Shown here: piece after piece, positions 40,104 to 50,264 of the stretch
Position numbering within the stretch: position 1 is the stretch's first letter
How the letters are laid out: each line of letters starts with the position of its first letter
Source: Streptomyces sp. CNH099
Lineage (GTDB): Bacteria > Actinomycetota > Actinomycetes > Streptomycetales > Streptomycetaceae
Assembly: GCA_000514715.1 (NCBI GenBank)
Contig: AZWL01000017.1
Span: 1 to 64,000, forward strand
DNA length: 64,000 bases
Reading direction: 5' to 3'
The notes under the pieces: model-generated
Database searches by the model: none
The model's input: only the letters and a program-made list of their open reading frames with translations
What the model was told of the DNA's origin: nothing
Made by a program: the position numbers and the translations under genes

Positions 40104-41119
40104 GCACGTTGAGACGACTCCGGACGGCGGAACTCATCGGCATCGCCTCTGGCGGCACGCGCACCTCCGCCGGCCCGGCCCAGGGTCACCGTGCGGGATC
40201 CGGGTGCGAAGTCGTCGAAGGACTGGGGCCAGGACTCGCCGGGCCAGTAGTACGTCACACGGCCCTCGACGGGCCGGTAGCGGGCGGTGTACAGCGTTCG
40301 CGAGCCCTGCGCGTCGACGGACTGGTACAGCGGCGGCTTCAGCATCGCCGCCACGTCCGCGCCCGCGGCACGGATGGCGCGCAGGCGCTCCTGCGTCCGC
40401 AAGGCGCGCTCCTGCTCGTCGGTCACCGGCAGGTGCTGGTGATTGGCGGCGCAGGCGTCCGGCGCCGTCGTCGGCGGTATGTCCGGCCCCACGAACACCG
40501 TCACCGCCGTCGCCGCGTCGACAAGGGTGAGGTTCTGCGGGACGGCGACCGGCAGGGACCGCAGCCTGGCGACCGCCTCGTCGACGGTGTCGCACGTCTC
40601 CAGCAGGTAGCGCACCACGATGAGGATGGCGAAGCCGCGTCCGTAGGCGGAACGTCCGCCCCAGGTGAGCGAGACCGCGAGGCCGGCGTCGTTCATCCCG
40701 TCCTGCAGGCCCCACAGCATGTCCTGCATCCCGATCACGGGGCGCAGGAGGCAGGAGGAGACGATGGCGCCCTCGCACTGGTCGGGCCGCAGGTCGTAGT
40801 TGCGCAGCAGAGTGCCGTTTCCGCCGATCTGGGTGCAGGACGGGGAGAACGGCCGCAACGCCGCGTGGGTGAGGAAGACTTCCGCCCCGGGCCGGTCGAG
40901 TTGGCCGGTCAGGCGCTCCAGCACCGGGACCAGTTCCGGCATGTGCGTACGGAACAGCGCCCGCACACGATCCGCGCCCCGGCGGGTCCCGCCCTCCGCG
41001 GTCAGCAGGTCCGCCATCTCCGGCCACAGGGGCCGGGCGTAGGCGGCCCACCGCCCGTCGCCGCCGTCGCCGACCTCGATCGCCCGGAAGGTCTTGTGCT
41101 GTTCCCGCACGGCTGCCAC
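40100..41119 (-). CDS. C45-family autoproteolytic acyltransferase/hydrolase
   Basis: A 339-residue Ntn-hydrolase-like protein of the isopenicillin N acyltransferase (C45) family. The likely nucleophile is Cys95 in PFSPSCTQIGGNGTLLRNYD, exposed by autocleavage. Other marks are GLQDGMNDAGLAVSLTWGG and VRYLLETCDTVDEAVARL. Relatives cleave or form amide bonds of small acylated amines such as carcinine. The GTG start is at 41117-41119. It is coupled to a DHFR-like reductase gene. Confidence 0.85.
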   Translation of the reverse strand: MAAVREQHKTFRAIEVGDGGDGRWAAYARPLWPEMADLLTAEGGTRRGADRVRALFRTHMPELVPVLERLTGQLDRPGAEVFLTHAALRPFSPSCTQIGGNGTLLRNYDLRPDQCEGAIVSSCLLRPVIGMQDMLWGLQDGMNDAGLAVSLTWGGRSAYGRGFAILIVVRYLLETCDTVDEAVARLRSLPVAVPQNLTLVDAATAVTVFVGPDIPPTTAPDACAANHQHLPVTDEQERALRTQERLRAIRAAGADVAAMLKPPLYQSVDAQGSRTLYTARYRPVEGRVTYYWPGESWPQSFDDFAPGSRTVTLGRAGGGARAARGDADEFRRPESSQRA

Positions 41120-41285
41120 TCCCCATCGGTGGGAATCGGACGAAGTGCGGGCAACCTAGCCACTCGGGCAGCCAATCGCCAGGCGGCGGGAGCCCCGGCG
41201 GCGCGGCCGGTCGCGGCTCGCCATGGCGCGATCTGTGGGGTGTGTGTCGTGGACGCCATGAGGTCCGGTCCCCGAGAGTGGAGGT

Positions 41286-42287
41286 GTGAAGGAGCGGAGC
41301 GTTGTTTTCGTGATCTTCGAGGGGTTCCAGCCTCTCGACCTCGTCGGCCCGCACGAGGTGTTCCAGCACGCCGGACAGCTGGCCGGCGGCTACCGCCTCC
41401 GGGTGGTGGCGCCCCGTTCCGGGCCGGTGCCGGCGGGGAGCGGGCTGCCGGTCCACGCCGGGTACGGGGTGGACGAGGTGGCCCCCGAGGGCGTCGACAC
41501 GTTGGTCGTGGCCGGCGGCGGCGGGGTCGACCGGGCGCGTCTCGACCCGGGGCTGACCGGGTGGGTCCGGGACGTGGGGGCGTGTGCCCGCCGCGTCACC
41601 TCGGTGTGCAGCGGGGTGTTCCTCCTGGCCGCCGCCGGGCTCCTCGACGGGCGGAGGGTCACCACCCACTGGGCCCGCGAGCGGCAACTCGTCCGGGAGC
41701 ATCCGGAGGTCGAGGTCGACTGCGAACCCGTTTTCATCCGGGACGGGCACGTCTGGACGTCGGCCGGCGTCACCGCCGGAATGGATCTCGCCCTCGCGCT
41801 CGTCGAGGACGATCTCGGGCGGGACGTCGCCCGCGCCGTCGCCCGCGAGATGGTCATGTTCCTGCGCAGGCCCGGCGGTCAGTCCCAGTTCAGCGTGGCG
41901 CTGTGGTCGAAGGAGCCCGCGACCGACCCGGTCCGGGCCGCGGTGTCGGCGATCCACGCCGACCCCGGCGCCCGGCACGGCATCGCCGAGCTGGCGCACT
42001 GCGCGCGGCTGAGCCCGCGCCACCTGCAGCGCCGGTTCACCGTCGAACTGGGCATGCCGCCCGCCTCGTACGTGGAACGGGTACGTGTCGAGGCCGCACA
42101 GCGTGCGCTGGCGGAGGGCGACGACCCGGTCGAGGCCGTTGCGCGGCGGTGCGGGTTCAACACCGCCGAGACGCTGCGCCGCACCTTCCACCGCCATCTC
42201 GGCATCGCGCCCTCCGACTACCGGGCGCGGTTCCGGTCCACCGACGACGCCCATGCGGAACGGCAACAGGAACGGGAGCGCGCGTGA
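41286..42287 (+). CDS. GlxA-family AraC-type transcriptional regulator
   Basis: A 333-residue regulator. Residues 1-185 are a DJ-1/PfpI-like domain (VFVIFEGFQPLDLVGPHEVF, VTSVCSGVFLLAAAGLLDGR). Residues 210-315 hold two AraC helix-turn-helices (IAELAHCARLSPRHLQRRF, AVARRCGFNTAETLRRTFHR). The GTG at 41286 has GGAGG very close by. Its stop overlaps the GTG of the next gene, which encodes a stand-alone DJ-1-like protein, so the pair works together. Confidence 0.93.
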   Translation: MKERSVVFVIFEGFQPLDLVGPHEVFQHAGQLAGGYRLRVVAPRSGPVPAGSGLPVHAGYGVDEVAPEGVDTLVVAGGGGVDRARLDPGLTGWVRDVGACARRVTSVCSGVFLLAAAGLLDGRRVTTHWARERQLVREHPEVEVDCEPVFIRDGHVWTSAGVTAGMDLALALVEDDLGRDVARAVAREMVMFLRRPGGQSQFSVALWSKEPATDPVRAAVSAIHADPGARHGIAELAHCARLSPRHLQRRFTVELGMPPASYVERVRVEAAQRALAEGDDPVEAVARRCGFNTAETLRRTFHRHLGIAPSDYRARFRSTDDAHAERQQERERA

Positions 42288-42898
42288 CCACCTACGGACT
42301 GCTGATCTTCGACGAGGCCGAGGAACTGGACTTCGTCGGCCCCTGGGAGGTGTTCACCGCCTCCTCGATGCTGCGCGACCACGCCGACACCGCCGTCCTG
42401 ATCGCCGAGCGGGACGGGCCCGTACGCTGCAACAAGGGCATGCGCGTCCTGCCCGACCACACGCTCGACGACCACCCGCCCCTCGACGTGCTGCTGGTCC
42501 CGGGCGGGCGCGGGGCGCGCGAGGCGGAGCCGCGCAACCCGGCCGTCACCGGCTGGATCGCCAGGACCGCGGCACAGGTCTCCTGGGCCGCGAGCGTGTG
42601 CACCGGCGCGGCCCTCATGCACGCCGCCGGGCTCGCGCACGGGCGGCGCGTCGCGACCCACTGGAGCTACGAGGACGCGCTGGAGGCGCGCGGGGACGTC
42701 ACCGTCGTCCGCGACGCCCGCTATGTCGTGGACGGCAACCTGGTCACCAGCCAGGGCGTGTCCGCCGGGATCGACAGCGCCCTGTGGCTGGTGGGCCGCC
42801 TGCACGGGCCCGAGCACGCCCGCGCGGTGCGCCGGTACATCCAGTACGAGCCTGCGCCGCCCTACCTCGCCGACGAGCCCCTCGTCGGCCAGGCGTAG
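42284..42898 (+). CDS. DJ-1/PfpI-family protein
   Basis: A 204-residue protein with the DJ-1/PfpI fold: LLIFDEAEELDFVGPWEVF, LLVPGGRGAREAEPRNP and the nucleophile Cys in WAASVCTGAALMHAAGL. Relatives include isonitrile hydratases, glyoxalases and proteases. The GlyArgArg segment HGRRVATHWSYEDAL is as in isocyanide hydratase-like members. The GTG start overlaps the upstream regulator's stop by four bases. Confidence 0.9.
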   Translation: MTTYGLLIFDEAEELDFVGPWEVFTASSMLRDHADTAVLIAERDGPVRCNKGMRVLPDHTLDDHPPLDVLLVPGGRGAREAEPRNPAVTGWIARTAAQVSWAASVCTGAALMHAAGLAHGRRVATHWSYEDALEARGDVTVVRDARYVVDGNLVTSQGVSAGIDSALWLVGRLHGPEHARAVRRYIQYEPAPPYLADEPLVGQA

Positions 42899-42999
42899 CG
42901 TAGTCACAGCTCATATGCGAGGTTATTCAATAGAATGCCTTGCTTCTGCTAAGTGGAAGCGAGTTCTCACCTTGCGTATGCGTTGCTACCATCAACGGC

Positions 43000-43386
43000 A
43001 TGCACACGTACCGGATGGGAGACGCCGCCGCCCTCCTCGGGGTCAGCGCCGACACCGTCAGACGCCTGGTCGACGCCGGGAAGCTGACCGCCGAGCGCGA
43101 CGAGGCGGGGCGGCGCCTCATTCCCGGGGCGGCGCTCGCGGCGTACGCGCGGGAGGCGCGCTCGGCGGAGCGGGAGTCCACCGGCTCCTCCGCGCGCAAC
43201 CGATTCGCCGGGATCGTCACCGAGGTGCACCTGGGTGACGTCTCGGCGCAGGTGGAGATCCAGGCGGGGCCGTTCCGGGTGGTGTCCATGGTCAGCCGCG
43301 AGTCGGCCGAGGAACTGGGGCTGGAGCCGGGTGTGCCGGCGGTGGCCGTGATCAAGTCGACCAACGTGGTCGTCGAGCGACCGTAG
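43000..43386 (+). CDS. HTH-Mop (molybdate-binding) regulator
   Basis: A 128-residue protein. An excisionase/MerR-like helix-turn-helix (MGDAAALLGVSADTVRRLVD, AGKLTAERDEAGRRLI) is fused to a TOBE/Mop domain (NRFAGIVTEVHLGDVSAQVE, GVPAVAVIKSTNVVVER) that binds molybdate. It heads the modABC genes, 26 bases before modA, and probably senses molybdate and controls the uptake operon. The AT-rich upstream spacer holds TAGAAT, a fair -10 (42932-42937), and a GCTTC/GAAGC dyad. The ATG at 43000 marks the start of homology. Confidence 0.9.
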   Translation: MHTYRMGDAAALLGVSADTVRRLVDAGKLTAERDEAGRRLIPGAALAAYAREARSAERESTGSSARNRFAGIVTEVHLGDVSAQVEIQAGPFRVVSMVSRESAEELGLEPGVPAVAVIKSTNVVVERP

Positions 43387-43411
43387 CCCCGACGACGGCA
43401 GGAGCCGACCC

Positions 43412-44245
43412 GTGCCGACCCGTTCCGCGCGCACCCGGACCCCCGGAACCCCCGGGACCCGCCACCCGCTCCGGGCCTCCGCCGCGGTCGCCGCCGTCCT
43501 GGCGGCTCTGAGCGCCTGCGCCGGCTCCGACGACGACACCGGCACCGGCTCCGGTGCCTCCGGCGACGTGTCCGGGGAGGTCACCGTCTTCGCCGCCGCC
43601 TCCCTCACCGAGAGCTTCGAGAAGCTCGGCGCGCGCTTCGAGAAGGAACACCCCGGTACGGAGGTCACGTTCAGCTTCGGCGGCAGCGACGCCCTGGCCG
43701 CCGGCATCACCGCCGGCGCCCCCGCCGACGTCTTCGCCGCCGCCAGCCCGGCCACGATGGACGTCGTCACGGACGCCGGCGCCGCCGCCGGCACCCCCGT
43801 CACCTTCGTACGCAACCGGCTGGAGATCGCCGCCCCGCCCGGCAACCCGGACGGCATCGGCTCGCTGCGGGACCTCACAGAGCCGGGCCTGAAGGTCGTG
43901 CTCTGCGACGAGACGGTGCCCTGCGGCGCCGCCGCGCAGCAGGCGCTGGACGCCGGCGGGGTGCGGCTCACGCCCGTGTCGTACGAGGAGGACGTCAAGT
44001 CCGCCCTCACCAAGGTGGTGCTGAAGGAGGCCGACGCCGCCGTCGTCTACCGGACCGACGTCGTGGCCGCCGGCGGGAAGGTGGCGGGCGTGGACTTCCC
44101 CGAGTCGGCCGGCGCCGTCAACGACTACCCGATCACGGTCCTCGGCCAGGCGCCGAACGCCGCCGGCGGCGAGGCGTTCGTCGAGCTGGTGCGGTCCGCG
44201 GCGGGGCAGAAGGTGCTGGGCGAGGCCGGGTTCGGCACGCCGTGA
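43412..44245 (+). CDS. modA: Molybdate ABC transporter substrate-binding lipoprotein ModA
   Basis: A 277-residue exported lipoprotein. The lipobox LSAC (Cys36) follows a Val/Ala-rich signal. The mature part has the ModA pattern: VTVFAAASLTESFEKLGARF, FSFGGSDALAAGITAGAPAD, VFAAASPATMDVV, DAAVVYRTDVVAAG and the C-terminal VELVRSAAGQKVLGEAGFG. It captures molybdate or tungstate outside the membrane. The GTG start is at 43412. Its stop overlaps the modB start. Confidence 0.95.
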   Translation: MPTRSARTRTPGTPGTRHPLRASAAVAAVLAALSACAGSDDDTGTGSGASGDVSGEVTVFAAASLTESFEKLGARFEKEHPGTEVTFSFGGSDALAAGITAGAPADVFAAASPATMDVVTDAGAAAGTPVTFVRNRLEIAAPPGNPDGIGSLRDLTEPGLKVVLCDETVPCGAAAQQALDAGGVRLTPVSYEEDVKSALTKVVLKEADAAVVYRTDVVAAGGKVAGVDFPESAGAVNDYPITVLGQAPNAAGGEAFVELVRSAAGQKVLGEAGFGTP

Positions 44246-45131
44246 CGCCCCCTTCTCCCGCGGGCGAGGGCGGCGGGCCGCCCGACACCCTGACCGGCAC
44301 CGGCCCCAGCCCCGGCCCCGCCCCACGCCCCCGCACCCGACCCCGGCCCCGCACCCCCGGCGGCGCGCCGCTGCCGCTCCTCGTACCGGCGCTCCTCGGG
44401 CTCGCGTTCCTCGTCCTGCCGCTCGTCGCCCTGCTGCTCCGCGCCCCGTGGAGCAGCATGCCGGAGCTGCTGACCAGCGCCGAAGTCTGGCAGGCGCTGC
44501 GCCTGTCGCTGGTGTGCGCGACCGCGGCGACGGCCCTGAGCCTGGTCCTCGGGGTGCCGCTGGCGTGGCTGCTGGCGCGGGTGGAGTTCCCGGGGCGGGG
44601 GCTGGTGCGGGCGCTGGTGACGCTGCCGCTGGTGCTGCCGCCGGTGGTGGGCGGCGTGGCGCTGCTCATGGCGCTGGGGCGCAACGGGGTGGTGGGCCGC
44701 TGGCTGGACGACTGGTTCGGGGTCACGCTGCCGTTCACCACCGCGGGCGTGGTGGTCGCCGAGGCGTTCGTGGCGATGCCGTTCCTCGTCATCGCCGTCG
44801 AGGGCACGCTACGGGCCGCCGACCCCCGCTACGAGGAGGCCGCCGCCACCCTCGGCGCCGGGCGCTTCACCGCCTTCCGGCGCGTCACCCTGCCGCTCGT
44901 CGCGCCCGGGATCGCGGCGGGGGCGGTGCTCGCGTGGGCGCGGGCGCTGGGCGAGTTCGGCGCCACGATCACCTTCGCGGGCAACTTCCCGGGCCGTACG
45001 CAGACCATGCCGCTGTCCGTCTACCTCGCGCTGCAGCGCGACCCGGAGGCGGCGATCGCGCTGAGCCTGGTGCTGCTGGCGGTGTCGGTCGCGGTGCTGG
45101 CGGGGCTACGGGACCGGTGGATGACCTCGGC

Positions 45132-45135
<4 letters not shown>
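44242..45135 (+). CDS. modB: Molybdate ABC transporter permease ModB
   Basis: A 297-residue permease. After a Pro-rich N-terminus of about 35 residues come the membrane helices. The EAA loop is YEEAAATLGAGRFTAFRRVT, followed by LPLVAPGIAAGAVLAWARAL and GEFGATITFAGNFPGRTQTM, a ModB hallmark. The GTG at 44242 overlaps the modA stop by four bases. The modC ATG overlaps its stop. Confidence 0.95.
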
Positions 45136-46289
<1,154 letters not shown>

Positions 46290-46386
46290 GCGCCGGCCGG
46301 CCCAAGGCCCCGCCCGGCGCTCCCGGCGCACCCCGGCCCGTTCGGCGCTCCCGGCGCGACCGCACCACCCGGCGCGACCGCACCGC

Positions 46387-47523
46387 TCACTCGTCGTCGG
46401 CGGGCTTCTTCCGGTTCAGCTTCGGCGCCTGCGTCGAACTCGCCGCCTCCGCCTCCGCCTTGGCCTCGCTCACCGCGGCGTCCGCCTCCTTCGCCGCCTC
46501 GACCGCCGCCGCCACCGCGTCGAGCGCCGACGGCCCGCCCGCCTCCAGCTCCGGCGTCCCGTTCCCGGACTCGCCCGGCGTCTCGCCGCCCTCCGGCGCC
46601 GCCTCCGCGCCCCCGGCCCCGGCTCCGGCCCCGGCTCCGGGGACACCCGCCGCCGACTTGTCGCCGAACGCGGTGGTGACGGTGCGTACCGCCTCGGTCA
46701 GCTCGCCGGGGATGACCCAGAAGGTGTTGTTGTCGCTGTTCGCCAGGTGCGGCAGCGTCTCCAGGTACTTGTACGCCAGGATCTTCGGGTCGGCGTTGTT
46801 GCGGTGGACGGCCTGGAAGACGCGCTCCACGGCCTGCGCCTCGCCGTCCGCCCGCAGGATCATGGCCTGCTGGGTGCCCTGGGCCTCCAGGATGTCGCTC
46901 TGCTTCGTGCCCTCCGCGGTGAGGATCTTGGCCTGCCGCTCACCCTCGGCGTGCAGAATGGCAGCGCGCTTGTCCCGCTCGGCCCGCATCTGCTTCTCCA
47001 TCGCCTCCTTGATGCTGTGCGGCGGGTCGATGGCCTTGATCTCGACGCGGTTGACGCGGATGCCCCACTTGCCGGTGGCGTCGTCGAGGACGGTGCGGAG
47101 CCGGGCGTTGATCTCCTCGCGGGAGGTGAGCGTCTCCTCCAGGTCCATGCCGCCGATGACGTTACGCAGGGTGGTGACGGTGAGCTGGTCGATGGCCTGG
47201 AGGTAGTCGGAGACCTCGTACGCGGCCGCCCGCGGATCGGTGATCTGGTAGTAGAGAACGGTGTCGATGTTGACGACGAGGTTGTCCTCGGTGATCACCG
47301 GCTTGGGGTCGGACGAGTACACCTGCTCGCGCACGTCGAGCTTGGTGTTGATGCGGTCCGCCACCGGCACGACGAAGTTCAGGCCGGGCTGCAGCGTCCG
47401 GCGGTACCGGCCGAACCGCTCGATGTTGTAGCGGCGCGCCTGTGGGACGACCCGCACGCTGGAGACCACGAGAAAGACGACGACCAGCGCCGCCACGAGA
47501 ATCGGGATGACTACCGGGTCCAC
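46387..47523 (-). CDS. SPFH-domain (stomatin/QmcA-like) membrane protein
   Basis: A 378-residue protein. One N-terminal membrane helix (VIPILVAALVVVFLVVSSV) is followed by an SPFH domain (VPQARRYNIERFGRYRRTL, VREQVYSSDPKPVITEDNL, VIGGMDLEETLTSREEINAR). A long coiled coil follows (KQMRAERDKRAAILHAEGER, QAKILTAEGTKQSDILEAQG), and the C-terminal tail is Gly/Ala/Glu-rich. Such proteins scaffold membrane microdomains. A GTG start is at 47521-47523. The neighbouring NfeD gene, on the same strand, is its usual partner. Confidence 0.93.
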   Translation of the reverse strand: MDPVVIPILVAALVVVFLVVSSVRVVPQARRYNIERFGRYRRTLQPGLNFVVPVADRINTKLDVREQVYSSDPKPVITEDNLVVNIDTVLYYQITDPRAAAYEVSDYLQAIDQLTVTTLRNVIGGMDLEETLTSREEINARLRTVLDDATGKWGIRVNRVEIKAIDPPHSIKEAMEKQMRAERDKRAAILHAEGERQAKILTAEGTKQSDILEAQGTQQAMILRADGEAQAVERVFQAVHRNNADPKILAYKYLETLPHLANSDNNTFWVIPGELTEAVRTVTTAFGDKSAAGVPGAGAGAGAGGAEAAPEGGETPGESGNGTPELEAGGPSALDAVAAAVEAAKEADAAVSEAKAEAEAASSTQAPKLNRKKPADDE

Positions 47524-47616
47524 ACTTCCTCCGTTGGCTGCGCGTTCATCGGTTCATCGGTACAGCGGTTCGCTGGGTCGGCGGTTCGACGGTTCGGTGT
47601 TCGGCGGTTCTGCGTC

Positions 47617-48054
47617 TCACGGAAGCAGCTCGCGGGGGTAGACGACGGCGGTGGCGCCCTCGATCTCCATGACCTCCACCAGCGACCCCACCGGTATCAC
47701 CGCGCTCTCGTCGAGGGCACGGGCGGACCACTCCTCACCGGAGAGCTTGATCAGGCCGCGGGTCGCGGTGACCTCCTCCATGACCTCGGCCCGCTTGCCG
47801 AGCAGCGCGTCGCTGCCCTCGCGGCTCAGGGGGGTCTGGGCCATGTGCCTCAGGGCGAGGGGACGGACGATCACGAGGCCCGCGGCCGTCGCCGCCCCGA
47901 GGGCCACGAACTGACCGAGCGCACCGACGCCCACCCCGGCCACCACGGCGGCCACCAGCGCGGCGCCGGCCAGCAGTCCGAAGACCAGCGTCATCGTGAA
48001 GAACTCCGCGGCACCGAGTGCCGCGGCGGCGAGTAGCCAGACGATCCACGGCAT
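47617..48054 (-). CDS. NfeD-family membrane protein
   Basis: A 145-residue NfeD-type protein. Two or three membrane helices (WIVWLLAAAALGAAEFFTMT, VAAVVAGVGVGALGQFVALG) are followed by an OB-fold domain (GKRAEVMEEVTATRGLIKLS, VEVMEIEGATAVVYPREL). NfeD proteins pair with SPFH proteins in membrane organisation. The gene is upstream of the SPFH gene on the same strand. The gap between them (47526-47600) is filled with GGTTC-type repeats. Confidence 0.93.
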   Translation of the reverse strand: MPWIVWLLAAAALGAAEFFTMTLVFGLLAGAALVAAVVAGVGVGALGQFVALGAATAAGLVIVRPLALRHMAQTPLSREGSDALLGKRAEVMEEVTATRGLIKLSGEEWSARALDESAVIPVGSLVEVMEIEGATAVVYPRELLP

Positions 48055-48159
48055 CGCATCAGCCTCCCTCGGGGGACTTACCCTCCAACCTACATCTCCG
48101 AAATGCGGGACAGAACAGACGTGCGTGCCGCGTCCGGGGGGATCGGTGAACGGGGGCGC

Positions 48160-49149
48160 TCAGGGCGCCGGCCGCGGGGCGGCACCGGGGAGCAGCCGGG
48201 GGACCAGGCGTACGTACGCCACCATGCCGACGACCTCGACGAGCGTCTGGGTGACCACCGCAACCGCGGCGGCGGCCAGCCGGTCCGGCAGCGCCAGGGC
48301 CAGCGGGAGGACGACGAGGGAGTTGCGGGTCGCGCCGGTGAAGACGATCGCGCGGGCGGCGGGGACGCCGAGGCGGAACAGCCGGGCGACGGCGAGGCCG
48401 GCGAAGGCCATCACGGCGAGGAAGAGGACGTAGAACGGCACCACGCGGGCGACGTCGCCGACGCTGTCGTCCAGCTTGGGCGTCTGGGAGGCGACGACCG
48501 TCGCCAGGGTCGCGGCCATCAGCGGCACCATCGCGGTGCCCGCCGCGTCGGCGGCCCGCCGCCCGGCGGGGCGGCGGGCGGCCCACGCCTGGGTGAGCCA
48601 GGCCAGGGTGAGCGGGACGGCGATGAGGACGACGAACGCCTCGACGAACGGCCCGGCCTCGACGATGTCGGCGAGGTCGGCGCCCAGGAAGAGGTAGAGG
48701 TAGCCGGGGAGCAGGACCAGCTGCGCGAGGAGCAGCAGGGGCGTGGCGGCGAGGAGCCGGCCGCTGCTGCCCCCGGCGAGGCCGCTGAAGACGATCACGT
48801 AGTCGATGCAGGGCGTGAGCAGGACGAGCAGGACGCCCGTGCGGACGGCCTGCCCGTCCGGCAGGAAGGCGAACATCGCCGCGACGACCAGCGGTACGAC
48901 GACGAAGTTGACGACCAGCGCCGCGGCGAGGAACCGGCCGGCGCGCAGCGAACGGAGCAGTTCGGCGGCCGGCACCTGGAGGAACGTCACGTACAGCAGC
49001 GCGGCCAGCACGGGGCTGATGGCGTGCTCCAGCCCCGGGCCGGCGCCGGGGGCCACCTGGCCGGCGAGCCCGCCGGCGGCCAGGGCGCCGAGGTAGACGG
49101 CGACCTGGTGCCGCTCCAGGGCCGCGACCGGGCCGGACGGCTGCGACAC
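48160..49149 (-). CDS. Arsenite/bile acid-type permease (ACR3/BASS superfamily)
   Basis: A 329-residue membrane protein with about ten helices. LEHAISPVLAALLYVTFLQV and VLLVLLTPCIDYVIVFSGLA, with a conserved Cys, resemble ACR3-type arsenite exporters. FTGATRNSLVVLPLALALPD is the second conserved half. It probably exports arsenite or a related oxyanion, though a bile acid/pantoate-like role is possible. The GTG at 49147-49149 has AAGGAG upstream. No ArsR or ArsC gene adjoins it. Confidence 0.82.
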   Translation of the reverse strand: MSQPSGPVAALERHQVAVYLGALAAGGLAGQVAPGAGPGLEHAISPVLAALLYVTFLQVPAAELLRSLRAGRFLAAALVVNFVVVPLVVAAMFAFLPDGQAVRTGVLLVLLTPCIDYVIVFSGLAGGSSGRLLAATPLLLLAQLVLLPGYLYLFLGADLADIVEAGPFVEAFVVLIAVPLTLAWLTQAWAARRPAGRRAADAAGTAMVPLMAATLATVVASQTPKLDDSVGDVARVVPFYVLFLAVMAFAGLAVARLFRLGVPAARAIVFTGATRNSLVVLPLALALPDRLAAAAVAVVTQTLVEVVGMVAYVRLVPRLLPGAAPRPAP

Positions 49150-49381
49150 GCGGGCTCCTTGCGGGGTGGTGCGGGGGCGGGCCGGACGGCCCGCGTCGTG
49201 TCCCGCCACGACCGTATCCGTCGAGGCGGGGCTCGCCCCTGCCGGCTGGACGGAGGGCGGGGGCCGGGCCCTCGGGCCGGTCGGTGCCGTTCGGCAGGTG
49301 GGGCATCCGTGGGCGGAACGGCGGGCGGTGTACGGAGGTCTGCGTGTTCGTACGTTCCCGGGCGGGTTACGATGCGCGGCG

Positions 49382-50068
49382 ATGAGCAGGTCACGCGGGA
49401 CCCCGGGCGGCGCGCGGCGCGCCCGCCTGCTCACCTGCGTGCTCGCCCTCGTCGGCCTCCTCGCCGGGGCGGCGGCCTGCGTGGGCCCCGGGCAGGCTGA
49501 CGCCGCCGGGGACCACGGCCACGCGCTGCGGGCCGAGGCCCCGCGCGCGGACGTCCTGGACGGTGTGCGGGCCGACGCCCCGCGGGCGGACGCCTCGCAC
49601 GTGGACGCCTCGCAGGTGGAGGCCCCGCAGGTGGACGGACCGCGGGTGGGAGCCCGGCAGCCGGCCGCCGCGCAGCCGGCCGCCCCGCAGGCCGGCGCCC
49701 CGCTGACCGGCGCCCCGCTGACCGGCGCCCCGCAGGCCGGCGCCCCGCTGACCGGCGCCCCGCAGGCCGGCGCCCCGCAGGCCGCCGCCTGGCAGGCCGA
49801 CGCACCCCGGGCGGCCGACGGCCCGCACCCCGGCGACTGCTCCACCGCCCGCGCCCCCGGCGCCCCCGCCGGCGACTGTCCCGCCGCCTCCGACTGCGGG
49901 CCCGCCGCCGTCCCGCTCCCCGGCCCGGGGCACGGCGCGGGCGGCCCCGCACCGGCCGGTCGGCCGCACGCGGCGGACCCGGCGATCGCCGCCGGCGGCG
50001 TCGCCCCGCCTCCGCCGAGCGCGGTGGGCGCCCCCTGCCTGCACCGGTTGCAGGTCCAGCGGACCTAG
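49382..50068 (+). CDS. Secreted or lipid-anchored Ala/Pro repeat protein
   Basis: A 228-residue protein. The N-terminus (RRARLLTCVLALVGLLAGAA and a lipobox-like GAAAC) suggests export. The middle is a repeat-rich Ala/Pro/Gly region with units like GAPLT and GAPQA, encoded by 15-base DNA repeats (49682-49788). Near the C-terminus are several cysteines (GDCSTA, GDCPAASDCG, CLHRLQVQ). I know no family. It may be a surface protein with a flexible stalk. The ribosome site is weak, so the start is uncertain. Confidence 0.55.
   Translation: MSRSRGTPGGARRARLLTCVLALVGLLAGAAACVGPGQADAAGDHGHALRAEAPRADVLDGVRADAPRADASHVDASQVEAPQVDGPRVGARQPAAAQPAAPQAGAPLTGAPLTGAPQAGAPLTGAPQAGAPQAAAWQADAPRAADGPHPGDCSTARAPGAPAGDCPAASDCGPAAVPLPGPGHGAGGPAPAGRPHAADPAIAAGGVAPPPPSAVGAPCLHRLQVQRT
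49682..49788 (+). repeat. 15-bp intragenic tandem repeat
   Basis: The unit GGCGCCCCGCTGACC alternates with GGCGCCCCGCAGGCC for about seven copies. It encodes GAPLT and GAPQA pentapeptides in the Ala/Pro repeat protein. Confidence 0.8.
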
Positions 50069-50264
50069 GACGGGGCCCGCGCGCCCGTACCAGAACCGCC
50101 CCGCACCCACGCGCGGCGGCACGCGCGCGCAGCCGTACCCCGTACCCCGGCACACCCCCGTGCCCGTACGCGGTACGCCCTCCGTCCCGTCCACTTCCAC
50201 ACACCGTCCCGCCGCGTCCGCGCGTACCCGTACGCCCGCGGCCCGGCGGGGAGAAGGGTCCGCC

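Noticed and set aside
49166..49381. N-terminal extension of the Ala/Pro repeat protein
   Set aside because: The export signal begins at 49382, so an earlier start would bury it.
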